64,000 nucleotides of DNA from Polynucleobacter sp. MG-Unter2-18 (GTDB lineage Bacteria; Pseudomonadota; Gammaproteobacteria; Burkholderiales; Burkholderiaceae): positions 1,376,192 to 1,440,191 of the forward strand of contig NZ_CP061302.1 of NCBI RefSeq assembly GCF_018687675.1, given 5' to 3'. A program made the translations under genes and the position numbers. Below are positions 18,041 to 28,457 of the stretch, in pieces. The notes under the pieces were generated by a model. The model searched no databases, was not told where the DNA came from, and was given only the letters and a program-made list of their open reading frames with translations. Position 1 is the stretch's first letter; every line of letters starts with the position of its first letter.

Positions 18041-19339
18041 ATGCTTTATCAGTTACACGAATTTCAAAAAGCCTTACTTCAACCAATGAGCTCATGGGCT
18101 CGCGCTGCATCTGAAGCATTTATCAATGCTTCCAATCCAGCGTCAAAGGTTCCGGGGTCTGAACGTCTAGCTGCAAGTTATGAACTGCTCCATCGTCTTG
18201 GTAAAGACTATAAAAAACCAGAATTTGGTATCCGCTCAGTACAGGCGCATGGTCGCGAAGTAGCGATTCATGAAAGAACGATTGTTGCCAAACCGTTTTG
18301 TAATTTAATTCGCTTTAAGCGTTTTTCTGATGATCTTGAAGCCATCAAAAAACTCAAGGGCGACCCAGTGGTCTTAGTAGTAGCTCCCCTGTCTGGTCAC
18401 CACTCTACATTACTACGTGATACTGTACGCACCCTGTTGCAAGATCATAAGGTTTACATTACCGACTGGATTGATGCTCGCATTGTCCCTGCTGAAGACG
18501 GCAGCTTTAGTTTGGATGACTACGTTCACTACATTCAAGATTTCATTCGTGCTATTGGTGCAGATGATTTACACGTGATCTCGGTATGTCAACCAACCGT
18601 TCCTACTTTGGGTGCAATCTCATTAATGGCCTCTGCTGGTGAGAAAACGCCCGCTTCAATGATCATGATGGGCGGTCCAATTGATGCGCGCAAATCACCA
18701 ACTGCGGTTAACAACTTGGCCGATCAAAAGTCCTATGACTGGTTTGAAAGTCATGTGATTTACAAGGTACCGCCAAGCTATCCAGGCGCTGGTCGTAAGG
18801 TCTATCCAGGTTTTTTACAGCACACTGGCTTTATTGCCATGAACCCACAAAACCACATGCAGTCACATTGGGATTTCTTCCAAAACTTGGTGCGTGGAGA
18901 TGAACAAGATGCTGCATCCCATATTCGTTTTTATGATGAATACAATGCAGTGTTGGATATGGATGCTCAGTATTATCTAGATACCATTAAGACGGTTTTC
19001 CAAGACTATGCTTTACCGAACGGCACATGGGCGGTATCAGGCGATTTAGTTAAACCACAAGATATTAAGAAAACTGCACTTCTCACTGTTGAAGGCGAGT
19101 TGGACGATATCTCCGGTAGCGGACAGACTCGCGCTGCACATGCCTTGTGTGCAGGAATTCCGAAAGCCGATAAGGATCACTACGAAGTTGCTGGCGCTGG
19201 CCACTATGGTATTTTCTCTGGTCGCCGTTGGCGCGAGAGGGTGTATCCAAAGATTAAATCGTTTATTCGTGAACACCAAGGCGTACAAAAGAAAACTCGT
19301 GCTAGACCTCCGAAACTAGAAGGCTCAAAGTCTGCATAA
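18041..19339 (+). CDS. phaZ: Intracellular polyhydroxyalkanoate (PHB) depolymerase
   Basis: The 432-residue protein begins M-L-Y-Q-L-H-E-F-Q and is of the Ralstonia PhaZa1 type, with an alpha/beta-hydrolase core whose nucleophile is a cysteine: C183 in S-V-C-Q-P-T. His in G-A-G-H-Y-G-I-F-S-G near 387 completes the likely triad. It mobilises stored PHB granules. A strong AGGAGG ribosome site precedes the ATG. The gene ends at a TTCG-capped hairpin terminator, so it is expressed apart from rsxB. The rest of the PHB pathway is not in the window. Confidence 0.92.
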   Translation: MLYQLHEFQKALLQPMSSWARAASEAFINASNPASKVPGSERLAASYELLHRLGKDYKKPEFGIRSVQAHGREVAIHERTIVAKPFCNLIRFKRFSDDLEAIKKLKGDPVVLVVAPLSGHHSTLLRDTVRTLLQDHKVYITDWIDARIVPAEDGSFSLDDYVHYIQDFIRAIGADDLHVISVCQPTVPTLGAISLMASAGEKTPASMIMMGGPIDARKSPTAVNNLADQKSYDWFESHVIYKVPPSYPGAGRKVYPGFLQHTGFIAMNPQNHMQSHWDFFQNLVRGDEQDAASHIRFYDEYNAVLDMDAQYYLDTIKTVFQDYALPNGTWAVSGDLVKPQDIKKTALLTVEGELDDISGSGQTRAAHALCAGIPKADKDHYEVAGAGHYGIFSGRRWRERVYPKIKSFIREHQGVQKKTRARPPKLEGSKSA

Positions 19340-19346
19340 ATCAGCG

Positions 19347-19376
19347 GCGCGACTTTCGAGTCGCGCTTCTAGTTTT
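19347..19376 (+). terminator. Intrinsic terminator after phaZ
   Basis: An 8-bp GC-rich stem (GCGCGACT / AGTCGCGC) is capped by the stable TTCG tetraloop and followed by TTCTAGTTTT. It starts 8 bases after the phaZ stop and ends about 20 bases before rsxB. Confidence 0.8.
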
Positions 19377-19393
19377 AGGGCTCACCAATTGCA

Positions 19394-20086
19394 ATGAATA
19401 TGAAGCAGACGAAAGAACTTGCAGATCGTCTCGAGGATATCCTTCCTCAAACCCAATGCACTAAATGCAGCTACCCAGATTGCCGAGCCTATGCACAAGC
19501 AATGGCAACTGGCGAGGCTTTGCCTAACCGCTGCCCTCCTGGCGGCGTAGAAGGCATTGTGCGGCTGAGCGCAATTCTGACACCCCTATTTCCTCAAGAT
19601 GCGTTTGAACTACACCCCAGCATTAATCCTGAATGTGGCTTAGAGCGCCCTAGACCAGTTGCATTCATCGACCCTAAGACTTGTATTGGTTGCACGCTTT
19701 GTATTCAAGCTTGCCCTGTAGATGCGATTGTGGGTGCCTCTAAGCAAATGCATGTGGTCTTAAGTGATTGGTGCACTGGTTGTGATCTCTGTATTCCCCC
19801 TTGCCCTGTAGACTGCATCACCATGCAAGATGTCACTGACCAAAAGACTGGCTGGGATGCCTGGTCTCCAGAGTTAGCGGATGCGGCGCGCGCAAGATAT
19901 GCAACTCGTAATGTCCGACTGGATCGCGAGCAACGCGACAATGATGAACGACTAGCAAAGAAAGCTGCCGCCAAACTAGTTGCAGTAAATGCAGAGAATC
20001 CCGATTCAGAAGAAGCCCGAAAAGAACAGGAAAGAAAGCGAGCCATCATCGCCGCAGCGATCGCGCGAGCTCAGCAACAAAAATGA
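19394..20086 (+). CDS. rsxB: RsxB/RnfB-like ferredoxin-type electron transport protein
   Basis: The 230-residue protein has an N-terminal Fe-S domain (C-T-K-C ... D-C-R ... R-C-P near residues 22-47) and two ferredoxin [4Fe-4S] motifs, C-I-G-C-T-L-C-I-Q-A-C-P and C-T-G-C-D-L-C-I-P-P-C-P (about 98-150), then a charged Lys/Arg/Ala-rich tail. It lacks the N-terminal membrane helix of enterobacterial RsxB and no other rsx/rnf genes are near, so it is the betaproteobacterial stand-alone form; its electron partner is unknown. Its stop overlaps the nth start by 4 bases, a pairing that echoes the rsx-nth link in E. coli. Confidence 0.85.
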   Translation: MNMKQTKELADRLEDILPQTQCTKCSYPDCRAYAQAMATGEALPNRCPPGGVEGIVRLSAILTPLFPQDAFELHPSINPECGLERPRPVAFIDPKTCIGCTLCIQACPVDAIVGASKQMHVVLSDWCTGCDLCIPPCPVDCITMQDVTDQKTGWDAWSPELADAARARYATRNVRLDREQRDNDERLAKKAAAKLVAVNAENPDSEEARKEQERKRAIIAAAIARAQQQK

Positions 20087-20742
20087 TGAATCTCGAAAAG
20101 CGCCAAGCTTTCTTTGAGCTACTTAGGGAAAACAATCCCCATCCAGAAACCGAATTGGAATATAGCTCTCCGTTTGAACTGCTCATTGCTGTATTGCTAT
20201 CGGCGCAAGCAACTGATATTTCAGTAAATAAGGGTACGCGTCAGCTATTTAAGATTGCCAACACGCCCCAAGCCCTTCTGGATCTGGGTGAGCAAGGTGT
20301 GAAGCCTTTTATCCAACACATTGGCTTATTCAACTCCAAGGGCAAGCATATTCAAGAGACTTGTCGACTACTGCTTGAAAAGCATGGTGGTGAAGTCCCT
20401 CAAAATCGCGAAGAGCTAGAGTTGCTCCCAGGCGTTGGCAGAAAGACTGCGAACGTAATTCTCAATACTGCCTTTGGTCAACCCACTATGGCTGTAGATA
20501 CCCATATCTTTAGAGTCTCAAACCGAACTGGTTTGGCACCCGGTAAAGATGTTCTGAAAGTTGAAGCGCAATTACTCAAGCGCATCCCAAAAGAGTTTTT
20601 AATGGATGCACATCATTGGCTTATTCTGCATGGCCGATATACCTGCAAAGCCCGTAATCCGGATTGTGAGCAATGTATTGTTGAGCCTCTCTGCAGCTTT
20701 AAACAGAAAACTGGTAAAGGAAAAGTTCGTGGCAATATTTAA
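20083..20742 (+). CDS. nth: Endonuclease III (DNA glycosylase/AP lyase)
   Basis: The 219-residue enzyme removes oxidised pyrimidines. It shows the helix-hairpin-helix with the catalytic Lys in L-P-G-V-G-R-K-T-A, the catalytic Asp in V-D-T-H-I-F-R-V, and the [4Fe-4S] motif C-x6-C-x2-C-x5-C at the C-terminus. It overlaps rsxB (4 bases) and the DUF1841 gene (14 bases), so all three are co-expressed. Confidence 0.96.
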   Translation: MMNLEKRQAFFELLRENNPHPETELEYSSPFELLIAVLLSAQATDISVNKGTRQLFKIANTPQALLDLGEQGVKPFIQHIGLFNSKGKHIQETCRLLLEKHGGEVPQNREELELLPGVGRKTANVILNTAFGQPTMAVDTHIFRVSNRTGLAPGKDVLKVEAQLLKRIPKEFLMDAHHWLILHGRYTCKARNPDCEQCIVEPLCSFKQKTGKGKVRGNI

Positions 20743-21160
20743 TCCGACCCGCGAAGAGGTTAGGCGCTTTTTTTGTGACGCCTGGAAGAAGAAAACTGGA
20801 GATCAAATTCTGACGCCAATGGAAACGCTTGCTAGCGATTGGATGGCTCAGCACCCGGAATATCATGCTCTCCTAGCTGATCCAGAGGGCGCAATTGCGC
20901 AAGATTACACGCCAGAGCGTGGCGAGACTAATCCTTTCTTGCACCTCTCCATGCACTTATCGATTAGCGAACAAACCTCGATCGATCAACCCCCAGGTAT
21001 TAAGGAAGTTTCTGAAAAGTTAGCAAAGAAACAGGGCTCTACGCATGAAGCTCAGCACGCCATGATGGAATGTCTAGGACAGGTGATGTGGGAAGCGCAA
21101 CGTGAGGGACAAGCACTCAGCCCCGAGAAATATCTAGAGGCGCTTCAGAAATTGATCTAG
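20729..21160 (+). CDS. DUF1841 family protein
   Basis: This 143-residue protein matches DUF1841: F-N-P-T-R-E-E-V-R-R-F-F at the start, G-E-T-N-P-F-L-H-L-S-M-H-L, I-D-Q-P-P-G-I and the C-terminal H-E-A-Q-H-A-M-M-E-C-L. The conserved His/Glu residues suggest a metal or active site but no function is known. I choose the GTG at 20729 with AGGA seven bases before it; the frame is open further upstream inside nth but that part is not conserved. Its stop (TAG) shares CTAG with the convergent transporter's stop. Confidence 0.85.
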   Translation: MAIFNPTREEVRRFFCDAWKKKTGDQILTPMETLASDWMAQHPEYHALLADPEGAIAQDYTPERGETNPFLHLSMHLSISEQTSIDQPPGIKEVSEKLAKKQGSTHEAQHAMMECLGQVMWEAQREGQALSPEKYLEALQKLI

Positions 21161-22038
21161 TAACTTCGCTTCACGAGCATTCTCTTGCTCAGAATCACGG
21201 TAGAGATAACCAAAAAAGCAAAGACCATATTCATTAAGGTGATGCGATCATCCAAGAAAAAACTCGATGCCAACAGCGTACAAAAAGGTTGAATCAATTG
21301 CACTTGACTGACCCTTGCAATGCCACCGACAGCAAGACCCTCATACCAAAAGAAAAAGCCCAAGTACATCGGAAATATACTGAGGTAGACAAAGCTTGTC
21401 CAAGCAACTACATCAGCACTCCAATACGATGAAGAAAATGTGAAGTAAGTTGCCACGATATTAATAGGCAATGAAACCACTAGCGCCCAAGAAATTACAA
21501 CACGCGGGTTCATCTTTCGAGATAACTCCCCACCCTCTACATATCCTACACAAGCGCAAATGCCACCCAGTACCAGCAGGATATCTATATAGGTAAAACT
21601 TCCAGAATTTTTGAGGAGGGCATACATCATTACCAATGCAGCACCCAAGATGGATACGAGCCAAAAACCGATCGAGGGGCGCTCTTTGAAGCGGATGACT
21701 CCGATCACTGTCGTAGCTAAGGGCATCATCCCCAAAATAACGGCACCATGAGAGGATGAGCCCTCCTTCATGGCCAGTGTAGTAAAGATTGGAAAGCCAA
21801 AAACTACACCCAGCGCAATCACAGCAAACTTCACTAAGTCAGTTTTACTGGGGAGCGGTACTTGCTTATATGCAAGATAGCTTAAGGCAACTAAACCAGC
21901 TAAAGAAGCTCTACCAAAAGCAATGAAGTAAGGATTAAAGCTTTCAACGGTAATCTTACTTACCGGCAAGGTAAGACTAAAAACGAGAATGCCAATAAAG
22001 CCAATAAGCATTCCCTTGGTTTCTTTATTCACTGTCAA
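21157..22038 (-). CDS. EamA-family (drug/metabolite) inner-membrane transporter
   Basis: The 293-residue protein has about ten membrane helices in two EamA repeats (about 8-140 and 150-285), with the conserved G-R-A-S-L-A-G near residue 43. Substrate unknown. The longest frame starts with TTG at 22038; a GTG two codons later sits at a better distance from an AAGG site. Its stop overlaps the DUF1841 stop. Confidence 0.85.
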   Translation of the reverse strand: MTVNKETKGMLIGFIGILVFSLTLPVSKITVESFNPYFIAFGRASLAGLVALSYLAYKQVPLPSKTDLVKFAVIALGVVFGFPIFTTLAMKEGSSSHGAVILGMMPLATTVIGVIRFKERPSIGFWLVSILGAALVMMYALLKNSGSFTYIDILLVLGGICACVGYVEGGELSRKMNPRVVISWALVVSLPINIVATYFTFSSSYWSADVVAWTSFVYLSIFPMYLGFFFWYEGLAVGGIARVSQVQLIQPFCTLLASSFFLDDRITLMNMVFAFLVISTVILSKRMLVKRSY

Positions 22039-22069
22039 CCTTGGGAGAGAAAAACACTACTGAACTATT

Positions 22070-22510
22070 TTAGGAAAGTGTAGCAATGGCGGCTTTGATT
22101 GCTGCAGGCAATTGACTTGCAAGCTGCTGACGTTCCGATAGCTTACTCAGAGATAGTTCTTGAACTCTTGTTGACCACGCAGATCCCGGAAAGAAAGCAT
22201 CATCCTTATATCTGGGAATCACATGCCAATGTATGTGGGGAACCATATTGCCTAAGGCTGCAATATTGACCTTATCTGGACACATCATATGCCTTATCGC
22301 TTCCTCTACCGCAAAGACTAAGGACATCAGATGTTCGCGCTCACCACGGGTGAGATCAGTCATTTCAGTGACATGATGATTCCAGATGACCCTACAAAAG
22401 CCAGGCAGATCAGGATCATTTACCAAGATGATTCTGCAGTCATCCCCACGCCAAATTAATTGACCCTCTTCAGGTCTAAGCTCTTCTTTACAGAGTACGC
22501 AATTAGTCAT
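22070..22510 (-). CDS. HIT-family nucleotide hydrolase/transferase-like protein
   Basis: The 146-residue protein has the histidine triad H-I-H-W-H-V-I-P (about residues 94-101) and a short Cys motif near the start (C-V-L-C). HIT proteins cleave nucleotide phosphoramidates or dinucleotides. I start at the ATG at 22510; the longer GTG frame to 22570 adds unconserved residues. It is 31 bases upstream of the EamA gene. Confidence 0.88.
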   Translation of the reverse strand: MTNCVLCKEELRPEEGQLIWRGDDCRIILVNDPDLPGFCRVIWNHHVTEMTDLTRGEREHLMSLVFAVEEAIRHMMCPDKVNIAALGNMVPHIHWHVIPRYKDDAFFPGSAWSTRVQELSLSKLSERQQLASQLPAAIKAAIATLS

Positions 22511-22623
22511 GGGAAGAATGTAAACGAAAACGGCATCTAAGTCACCCTTATGAGGTAATTTAGATGCCACGACAGTAAGGGTAGATTCTTTTACTGTTCT
22601 ATTACGAACTACTTAGGGATTAC

Positions 22624-23922
22624 TTAGTGAAACTGCTCTTCCTCTGTAGAACCAGTCAACGCAGTGACTGAAGACTTGCCACCTTGAATTACTGTGGTGA
22701 CATCGTCGAAGTAACCAGTACCTACTTCCTGCTGATGCGATACGAATGTGTAACCGCGATCACGAGCAGCGAATTCTGGCTCTTGTACTTTCTCGATGTA
22801 AGCAGTCATGCCGCGCTGCATATAGTCTTGAGCTAAGTCGAACATGTTGTACCACATGGAGTGAATGCCAGCCAAAGTGATGAACTGATACTTGTAACCC
22901 ATTGCACCTAATTCGCGCTGGAACTTAGCAATCGTTGCATCATCCAAGTTCTTCTTCCAGTTGAAAGAAGGTGAGCAGTTGTATGCCAACATCTTGCCTG
23001 GGAACTTCGCACGAATTGCTTCAGCGAACTGACGAGCAAACTCGAGATCAGGAGTGCCTGTTTCGCACCACACCATATCAGCGTAAGCGGCATATGCCAA
23101 GCCACGAGAGATCGCTTGATCCAAGCCCTTACGTGTTTTGTAAAAGCCTTCTGGCGTCCGCTCACCAGTCAAGAATGGCTTGTCATTTGCATCGTAATCC
23201 GATGTCAACAAATCAGCAGCCTCAGCATCGGTACGAGCCAAGATAATGGTTGAAACACCCATTACGTCAGCAGCCAAACGCGCAGAAATCAATTTCTGTA
23301 CTGACTCAGCTGTAGGTAACAATACTTTGCCACCCAAGTGACCGCACTTCTTAACAGAAGACAGTTGATCTTCGAAATGAACACCAGCAGCACCCTGCTT
23401 GATCAATGCCTTGCTTAATTCAAACGCATTCAATACACCACCAAAACCCGCTTCAGCATCAGCAACGATCGGAGCAAAATACTCGATATAGCCAGCATCG
23501 CCCTTATAGATACCTTTAGCAGTTTGGATCTCATCTGCACGTTGAAATGAGTTATTAATGCGCTCAACCATCTTTGGAACTGAGTCAACTGGATACAGAG
23601 ATTGATCTGGATACATTGCTGCGTAAGAGTTACCGTCAGCAGCAACCTGCCAACCTGACAAGTAGATGGCTTGAACGCCAGCTTTAACTTGTTGCATTGC
23701 CTGTCCACCAGTCAAAGCACCTAAACAGTTCACGTAAGCTTCGTTATTCACCAATTCCCAGAGACGCTCTGCGCCATGTTTCGCTAGTGTGTGCTCAATC
23801 TTTAATGAGCCACGGAGACGAACAACGTCCTCAGCCGTGTAACCACGTGTAATACCCTTCCAACGTGGATTGGTATCCCAGTCTTTTTGTAATGCTGCGA
23901 TTTCTGCTTTGCGATCTGCCAT
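22624..23922 (-). CDS. aceA: Isocitrate lyase
   Basis: The 432-residue enzyme splits isocitrate into glyoxylate and succinate in the glyoxylate shunt. The catalytic loop K-K-C-G-H-L-G-G-K lies near residue 190, with the E-D-Q-L-S-S-V motif just before it and W-C-E-T near 286. Upstream lies an AT-rich 282-base gap (23923-24204) with no gene. The succinate it makes could also feed the quinone-linked oxidation module at 1.6-6.3 kb. No malate synthase is seen in the window. Confidence 0.96.
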   Translation of the reverse strand: MADRKAEIAALQKDWDTNPRWKGITRGYTAEDVVRLRGSLKIEHTLAKHGAERLWELVNNEAYVNCLGALTGGQAMQQVKAGVQAIYLSGWQVAADGNSYAAMYPDQSLYPVDSVPKMVERINNSFQRADEIQTAKGIYKGDAGYIEYFAPIVADAEAGFGGVLNAFELSKALIKQGAAGVHFEDQLSSVKKCGHLGGKVLLPTAESVQKLISARLAADVMGVSTIILARTDAEAADLLTSDYDANDKPFLTGERTPEGFYKTRKGLDQAISRGLAYAAYADMVWCETGTPDLEFARQFAEAIRAKFPGKMLAYNCSPSFNWKKNLDDATIAKFQRELGAMGYKYQFITLAGIHSMWYNMFDLAQDYMQRGMTAYIEKVQEPEFAARDRGYTFVSHQQEVGTGYFDDVTTVIQGGKSSVTALTGSTEEEQFH

Positions 23923-24174
23923 GTTTTTCTCCCTAAGTTAAACAAGTACATCCAATATTGAGACACTCAATACAGACTATGAAGTCTTATGTCTTATATA
24001 AGAGTTTAAGTATTTAGGAAAAGCATGCAAGAACTATTTCAGCATTAATTTAAATAAATTAGTTCAATAAATTCAATTACTTAAAATTATATTTTTATAA
24101 TGTGAAATACAAATCCAATCGGCGAAATAATGCCTAGCTTGAAATGTTGCACTGCATTTTGCGTATGGGAATGA

Positions 24175-24193
24175 CTTTTCACATTGTGAAAAG
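24175..24193. promoter_or_regulatory. Perfect 19-bp palindrome in the aceA/MFS gap
   Basis: CTTTTCACA-T-TGTGAAAAG is a perfect inverted repeat with a single central base, 12 bases after the MFS stop and about 250 bases upstream of aceA. The one-base centre makes a hairpin terminator poor, and no T-run follows, so an operator is more likely than a terminator. The rest of the gap is AT-rich with no other clear signal. Confidence 0.5.
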
Positions 24194-24204
24194 AAAGGGG
24201 TCTG

Positions 24205-25443
24205 TTAGCTAGCTTTAAGCGTACTGATGCTCGCCACCTTAAATCCAGTCAAAATAATCATGAGCTGGAGAAGAGCCACGCCAATAAATAAGAGCTTTGG
24301 CAAACCTACATCCAAGAAGATTCCAAAGATCAGCGGACTTAAGGCGGCGCCCAAATCAATGCCTGAATAAACAATGCCGTAGACCCTGCCCGATGAGCCA
24401 GAGGGAGTTGCAGAGCGAATCATCAAGTCACGAGATGGTGCCGCTATTCCTAAGCCAAGCCCAATCACAATGAAAGCGATGATGATTAATTCCACAGGCA
24501 CTAAACCGGTAGCCATTAAAAGACCCATGACAATATTCACTGTGAAGCAGATCGTAATGATGCGCTCGGGTACTTTTAGTTTAGTGGCAAGATAGCCACC
24601 CAAAAGCATCCCTCCAGCCCCACCCATAGACATGAGTGTTAAATAGTAATTACCAGAACTCACAGCAATGTCATAGATCTTAAAAAGCGCGGTTGGGGCA
24701 AATGATTGCAAGCCTGTAGTAGCAGCCATGCTAAAGAAAAAGAAAATCCAACAAAGCCAAACAACCGGTAGCTTCAGAAAACCAAAGGTACTCATTGGCG
24801 CGCCATCAGGATTGCTTTGCGCATGGCTAGCTTGTGATTCTTCTCGCCTTGCATGGACGTCATCAATTAAGCGCGCTCTACCAAGCCAGAGGGTCAATAA
24901 GATCAGAGCTTCCAGCAATGCGGCAGATAGAAATGCAATCCGCCAATCAGAAATGCTTGCTACCGCCACCATAAAGGCTGGAGCAGCGGCCCAACCGATA
25001 TAACCTGTTACCCCATGAATCGAGTAAGCGTAGGGCAAATTTGGTGGTGAAATTTTGTGATTAATCAGGGTGTAATCCACTGGATGGAAAACGCCATTGC
25101 CACATCCCGCAATTACTGCACCTAGAACCAACATGGCATAACCATTGCTTTGTGAGTAAATCAGTGCAGCCAATGCTAGCAATGCCACGCCAGCAAACAA
25201 GACAGGTCGAGATCCAATACGGTCTACTAAAAATCCAGATGCTGCCTGAACAATGCAAGAGACCACAAAGAAGATGGTCATGAGCAGGCCTAGTTCGGCG
25301 TAGTTAAAGCCGAACTCTGCTTTCAGCCATGGGAACATGGGTGGCAGAATTAAATGAAAGAAATGGGAGCTGCCGTGAGCCAGGCTAATAAGACCAACAA
25401 CCCGGACATCACTGGCGCGCCTCATTTTGAGGGCATCAATCAT
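24205..25443 (-). CDS. Major facilitator superfamily transporter, fosmidomycin-resistance-like
   Basis: The 412-residue protein has twelve membrane helices split by a charged loop near residues 195-215. The start H-G-S-S-H-F-F-H-L-I-L-P-P-M-F-P, the F-L-V-D-R-I-G-S-R-P motif A and G-N-G-V-F-H-P-V-D resemble the Fsr/MFS group. Efflux is the usual role, but the substrate is unknown. It follows clpB by 47 bases and may share its transcript. Confidence 0.85.
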   Translation of the reverse strand: MIDALKMRRASDVRVVGLISLAHGSSHFFHLILPPMFPWLKAEFGFNYAELGLLMTIFFVVSCIVQAASGFLVDRIGSRPVLFAGVALLALAALIYSQSNGYAMLVLGAVIAGCGNGVFHPVDYTLINHKISPPNLPYAYSIHGVTGYIGWAAAPAFMVAVASISDWRIAFLSAALLEALILLTLWLGRARLIDDVHARREESQASHAQSNPDGAPMSTFGFLKLPVVWLCWIFFFFSMAATTGLQSFAPTALFKIYDIAVSSGNYYLTLMSMGGAGGMLLGGYLATKLKVPERIITICFTVNIVMGLLMATGLVPVELIIIAFIVIGLGLGIAAPSRDLMIRSATPSGSSGRVYGIVYSGIDLGAALSPLIFGIFLDVGLPKLLFIGVALLQLMIILTGFKVASISTLKAS

Positions 25444-25490
25444 GTACCGAGTTTACTGGTGCAGGCCTATTCCTGCCAATTTTTGATGAA

Positions 25491-28085
25491 TTACTTACTA
25501 AAGCTGAAATCCCCGTTCTGATCAACGCCTACAGGAACCGTGTCCTTAGGGCCAAACTTACCTTCCAAGATCATCTTGGAAACTGGGTTCTCAATATATT
25601 GCTGAATCGCACGCTTAAGTGGCCTTGCTCCAAATACAGGATCAAAACCGACTTCTGCAATCTTACCGAGAGCGGCATCACTGACATCCATCTGCATATC
25701 AATCTTGGCTAAACGATCTGACAAGTTCTTGAGCAAGATCTTCGCAATATTAGCAATATTGCCTTTATCTAAACCATGAAAGACGACGATCTCGTCAATC
25801 CGGTTTAAGAACTCAGGACGGAAATGGCCTTTTAATTCTTCAAATACCGCCTCTTTAATTTCTAACTGCTTCTTACCAACCATCGACTGAATGAGATGTG
25901 AGCCAATATTGCTGGTCATCACAATTACAGTATTCTTAAAGTCTATGGTACGACCTTGACCATCCGTTAAGCGGCCATCATCCAATACTTGCAAGAGTAC
26001 ATTGAAGACATCCGGATGCGCTTTTTCAATCTCATCAAACAAGATGACGCTGTATGGATGGCGACGTACTTGTTCAGTTAAGTAACCACCTTCTTCGTAG
26101 CCTACATAGCCTGGAGGCGCACCGATTAAACGGGCAACACTATGCTTCTCCATAAACTCACTCATATCAATACGAATGAGGTGCTCTTCACTATCAAATA
26201 AGAAACCGGCCAGGGCTTTACAAAGCTCAGTCTTACCAACACCAGTAGGTCCTAAGAATAAGAATGAGCCATAAGGACGATTCTCTTCAGAAAGACCTGC
26301 ACGGGAACGACGAATAGCATCAGACACCGCACGAATAGCCTCTTCTTGGCCAACTACACGTTGATGCAATAACTCCTCCATCTTGAGTAACTTATCGCGC
26401 TCACCCTGCATCATCTTTGATACCGGAATTCCTGTTGCACGAGAAACTACCTCAGCAATTTCTTCTGCACCGACTTGTGTACGTAAGAGCTTGTTCTTTA
26501 CTACGCCATCTTTATCGCCCTTGGCTTCTGCAGCGGCAGCGGATTTGAGTTTGGCTTCAAGCTCGGGTAATTTGCCATATTGCAATTCTGCAACTTGCTC
26601 TAACTTGCCATCGCGTTGTAATCTGGCAATGTCAGCACGGACTTTTTCGATCTCCTCTTTGAGATGAGCGGCGCCTAGTACGGCACCCTTTTCTGCTTTC
26701 CAGATTTCCTCTAGATCAGCATACTCAGCACCTAGGCGCTTGATCTCATCTTCAATCAAGCCAAGACGTTTTTGCGAGGCCTCATCTTTTTCCTTCTTAA
26801 CTGCTTCACGTTCAATCTTGAGCTGAATCAGACGACGCTCCAGCTTATCCATAACCTCTGGCTTGGAATCAATTTCCATGCGAATGCGTGAGCCGGCCTC
26901 ATCAATCAGGTCAATAGCCTTATCTGGCAAGAAACGATCGGTAATGTAACGATGAGACAGCTCTGCCGCAGCCACGATAGCAGGATCAGTAATCTCAATA
27001 CCATGGTGAAGCTCATAACGCTCCTGTAAACCGCGCAAGATGGCAATAGTGGCTTCTACGCTAGGCTCCTCCACCATTACTTTTTGGAAGCGGCGCTCAA
27101 GTGCGGCATCCTTCTCAATGTACTTGCGGTATTCATCTAGAGTGGTTGCGCCGATGCAATGCAATTCACCACGTGCCAGAGCGGGCTTGAGCATATTACC
27201 GGCGTCCATTGCGCCATCACCCTTACCTGCACCTACCATCGTATGTATCTCATCAATAAAGATGATGGTTTGACCTTCGTCCTTAGCAACATCACTTAGA
27301 ACAGCCTTGAGACGCTCCTCGAATTCACCACGGTATTTAGCACCTGCTAGCAACAAAGCCATATCCAATACTAGGACACGCTTGTTCTTGAGGGTTTCGG
27401 GAACCTCACCATTAACGATGCGCTGAGCTAAACCCTCCACAATGGCCGTTTTACCAACACCTGGCTCACCAATAAGGACCGGATTGTTCTTACCGCGACG
27501 TTGCAGAATCTGAATGGTGCGACGAATCTCATCGTCACGACCAATCACAGGATCGAGCTTACCCATACGAGCCCGCTCAGTTAAATCAATGGTGTATTTC
27601 TTTAAGGCTTCACGCTGACCTTCGGCATCTGCACTATTCACTGAGTCTCCTCCGCGTACTAAATCAATAGCCGCTTCTAACGATTTACGATTTAAACCAT
27701 TCTCACGAGCAATCTTGCCGAGCTCACCTTTGTCATCGGCCACCACCAATAAAAATAACTCACCAGCAATAAATTGATCATTACGCTTATTGGCTTCTTT
27801 TTCACATAAGTTCAGCCAGTTACTTAAATCACGTCCAAGCTGAACTTCCCCACCAGTGCCCTGCACTTCTGGGAGATTGGCAACGAGTTTCTCGGTTGCC
27901 TTCTCAAGGCCCAGCACATTAACGCCAGCACGTGTCAACAAACTCTTGGCACCACCATCTGAATCGCGCAGCATTGCTAGCAGCAAATGGGCTGGCTCGA
28001 TATATTGATTGTCTTTTGCTAAAGCAAGACTTTGCGCCTCACTGAGCGCCTCCTGAAACTTCGTGGTTAATTTATCTATCCTCAT
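25491..28085 (-). CDS. clpB: ATP-dependent disaggregase ClpB
   Basis: The 864-residue Hsp100 protein has the Clp N domain (1-145), two AAA+ modules with Walker A G-E-P-G-V-G-K-T (about 205) and G-P-T-G-V-G-K-T (about 604), and the long coiled-coil middle domain (about 410-520) that marks ClpB. With DnaK it dissolves protein aggregates after heat. A sigma-32-type promoter lies 50-77 bases upstream. Confidence 0.97.
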   Translation of the reverse strand: MRIDKLTTKFQEALSEAQSLALAKDNQYIEPAHLLLAMLRDSDGGAKSLLTRAGVNVLGLEKATEKLVANLPEVQGTGGEVQLGRDLSNWLNLCEKEANKRNDQFIAGELFLLVVADDKGELGKIARENGLNRKSLEAAIDLVRGGDSVNSADAEGQREALKKYTIDLTERARMGKLDPVIGRDDEIRRTIQILQRRGKNNPVLIGEPGVGKTAIVEGLAQRIVNGEVPETLKNKRVLVLDMALLLAGAKYRGEFEERLKAVLSDVAKDEGQTIIFIDEIHTMVGAGKGDGAMDAGNMLKPALARGELHCIGATTLDEYRKYIEKDAALERRFQKVMVEEPSVEATIAILRGLQERYELHHGIEITDPAIVAAAELSHRYITDRFLPDKAIDLIDEAGSRIRMEIDSKPEVMDKLERRLIQLKIEREAVKKEKDEASQKRLGLIEDEIKRLGAEYADLEEIWKAEKGAVLGAAHLKEEIEKVRADIARLQRDGKLEQVAELQYGKLPELEAKLKSAAAAEAKGDKDGVVKNKLLRTQVGAEEIAEVVSRATGIPVSKMMQGERDKLLKMEELLHQRVVGQEEAIRAVSDAIRRSRAGLSEENRPYGSFLFLGPTGVGKTELCKALAGFLFDSEEHLIRIDMSEFMEKHSVARLIGAPPGYVGYEEGGYLTEQVRRHPYSVILFDEIEKAHPDVFNVLLQVLDDGRLTDGQGRTIDFKNTVIVMTSNIGSHLIQSMVGKKQLEIKEAVFEELKGHFRPEFLNRIDEIVVFHGLDKGNIANIAKILLKNLSDRLAKIDMQMDVSDAALGKIAEVGFDPVFGARPLKRAIQQYIENPVSKMILEGKFGPKDTVPVGVDQNGDFSFSK

Positions 28086-28134
28086 TTTTACGTCCTATCT
28101 ACTCTATCTATTTTTGTGTGTTTATATCTATAGA

Positions 28135-28162
28135 ATATAGGGGCATTCTGCATAATTTCAAG
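28135..28162 (-). promoter_or_regulatory. Sigma-32 (heat shock) type promoter of clpB
   Basis: On the minus strand CTTGAAA (28156-28162) is followed after 12 bases by CCCCTATAT (28135-28143). This is very close to the RpoH consensus (CTTGAAA and CCCCATNT with a 11-16 base spacer). It lies about 50 bases before the clpB ATG, as expected for a heat-shock chaperone gene. Confidence 0.85.
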
Positions 28163-28199
28163 TCTGTTAGACCTCTTTTTAAGCGAATTAATCCCTATT

Positions 28200-28442
28200 T
28201 TGACCTGGCTTGTTTACCTCTTGGAATGCTCTGATGGCAGCTATTACGCTGGCATTACAAACCGCCTAGAACATCGTTTAGCCGCTCATAATTCTGGGGA
28301 AGGTGCTCGTTATACGAGGGCTCGCAGACCAGTAACCCTTTTAGCAAGCCAAGAGCACCCAGATCGATCTGAGGCATCTAAAGCCGAGGCTAGATTGAAG
28401 AAACTACCTAGATCAGAAAAACTGGGATTTTTTAAAGCCTAG
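28200..28442 (+). CDS. GIY-YIG domain endonuclease-like small protein
   Basis: The 80-residue protein is a single GIY-YIG domain of the YhbQ/UPF0213 type: V-Y-L-L-E-C-S-D-G-S-Y-Y-A-G-I-T, R-L-x-x-H-N, the G-A-R-Y-T-R-A-R-R-P-V motif and a K-K-L-x-R-S-E-K end. Role unsettled; nuclease activity on DNA is likely by family. The only start fitting the domain is a TTG at 28200 without a clear ribosome site. It is divergent from clpB and convergent with another GIY-YIG gene. Confidence 0.82.
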   Translation: MTWLVYLLECSDGSYYAGITNRLEHRLAAHNSGEGARYTRARRPVTLLASQEHPDRSEASKAEARLKKLPRSEKLGFFKA

Positions 28443-28457
28443 GCTTTTAGTGGATAC

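Noticed and set aside
24175..24193. The palindrome as terminator of the MFS gene
   Set aside because: The centre is a single base, the stem is AT-rich and no T-run follows on the minus strand.
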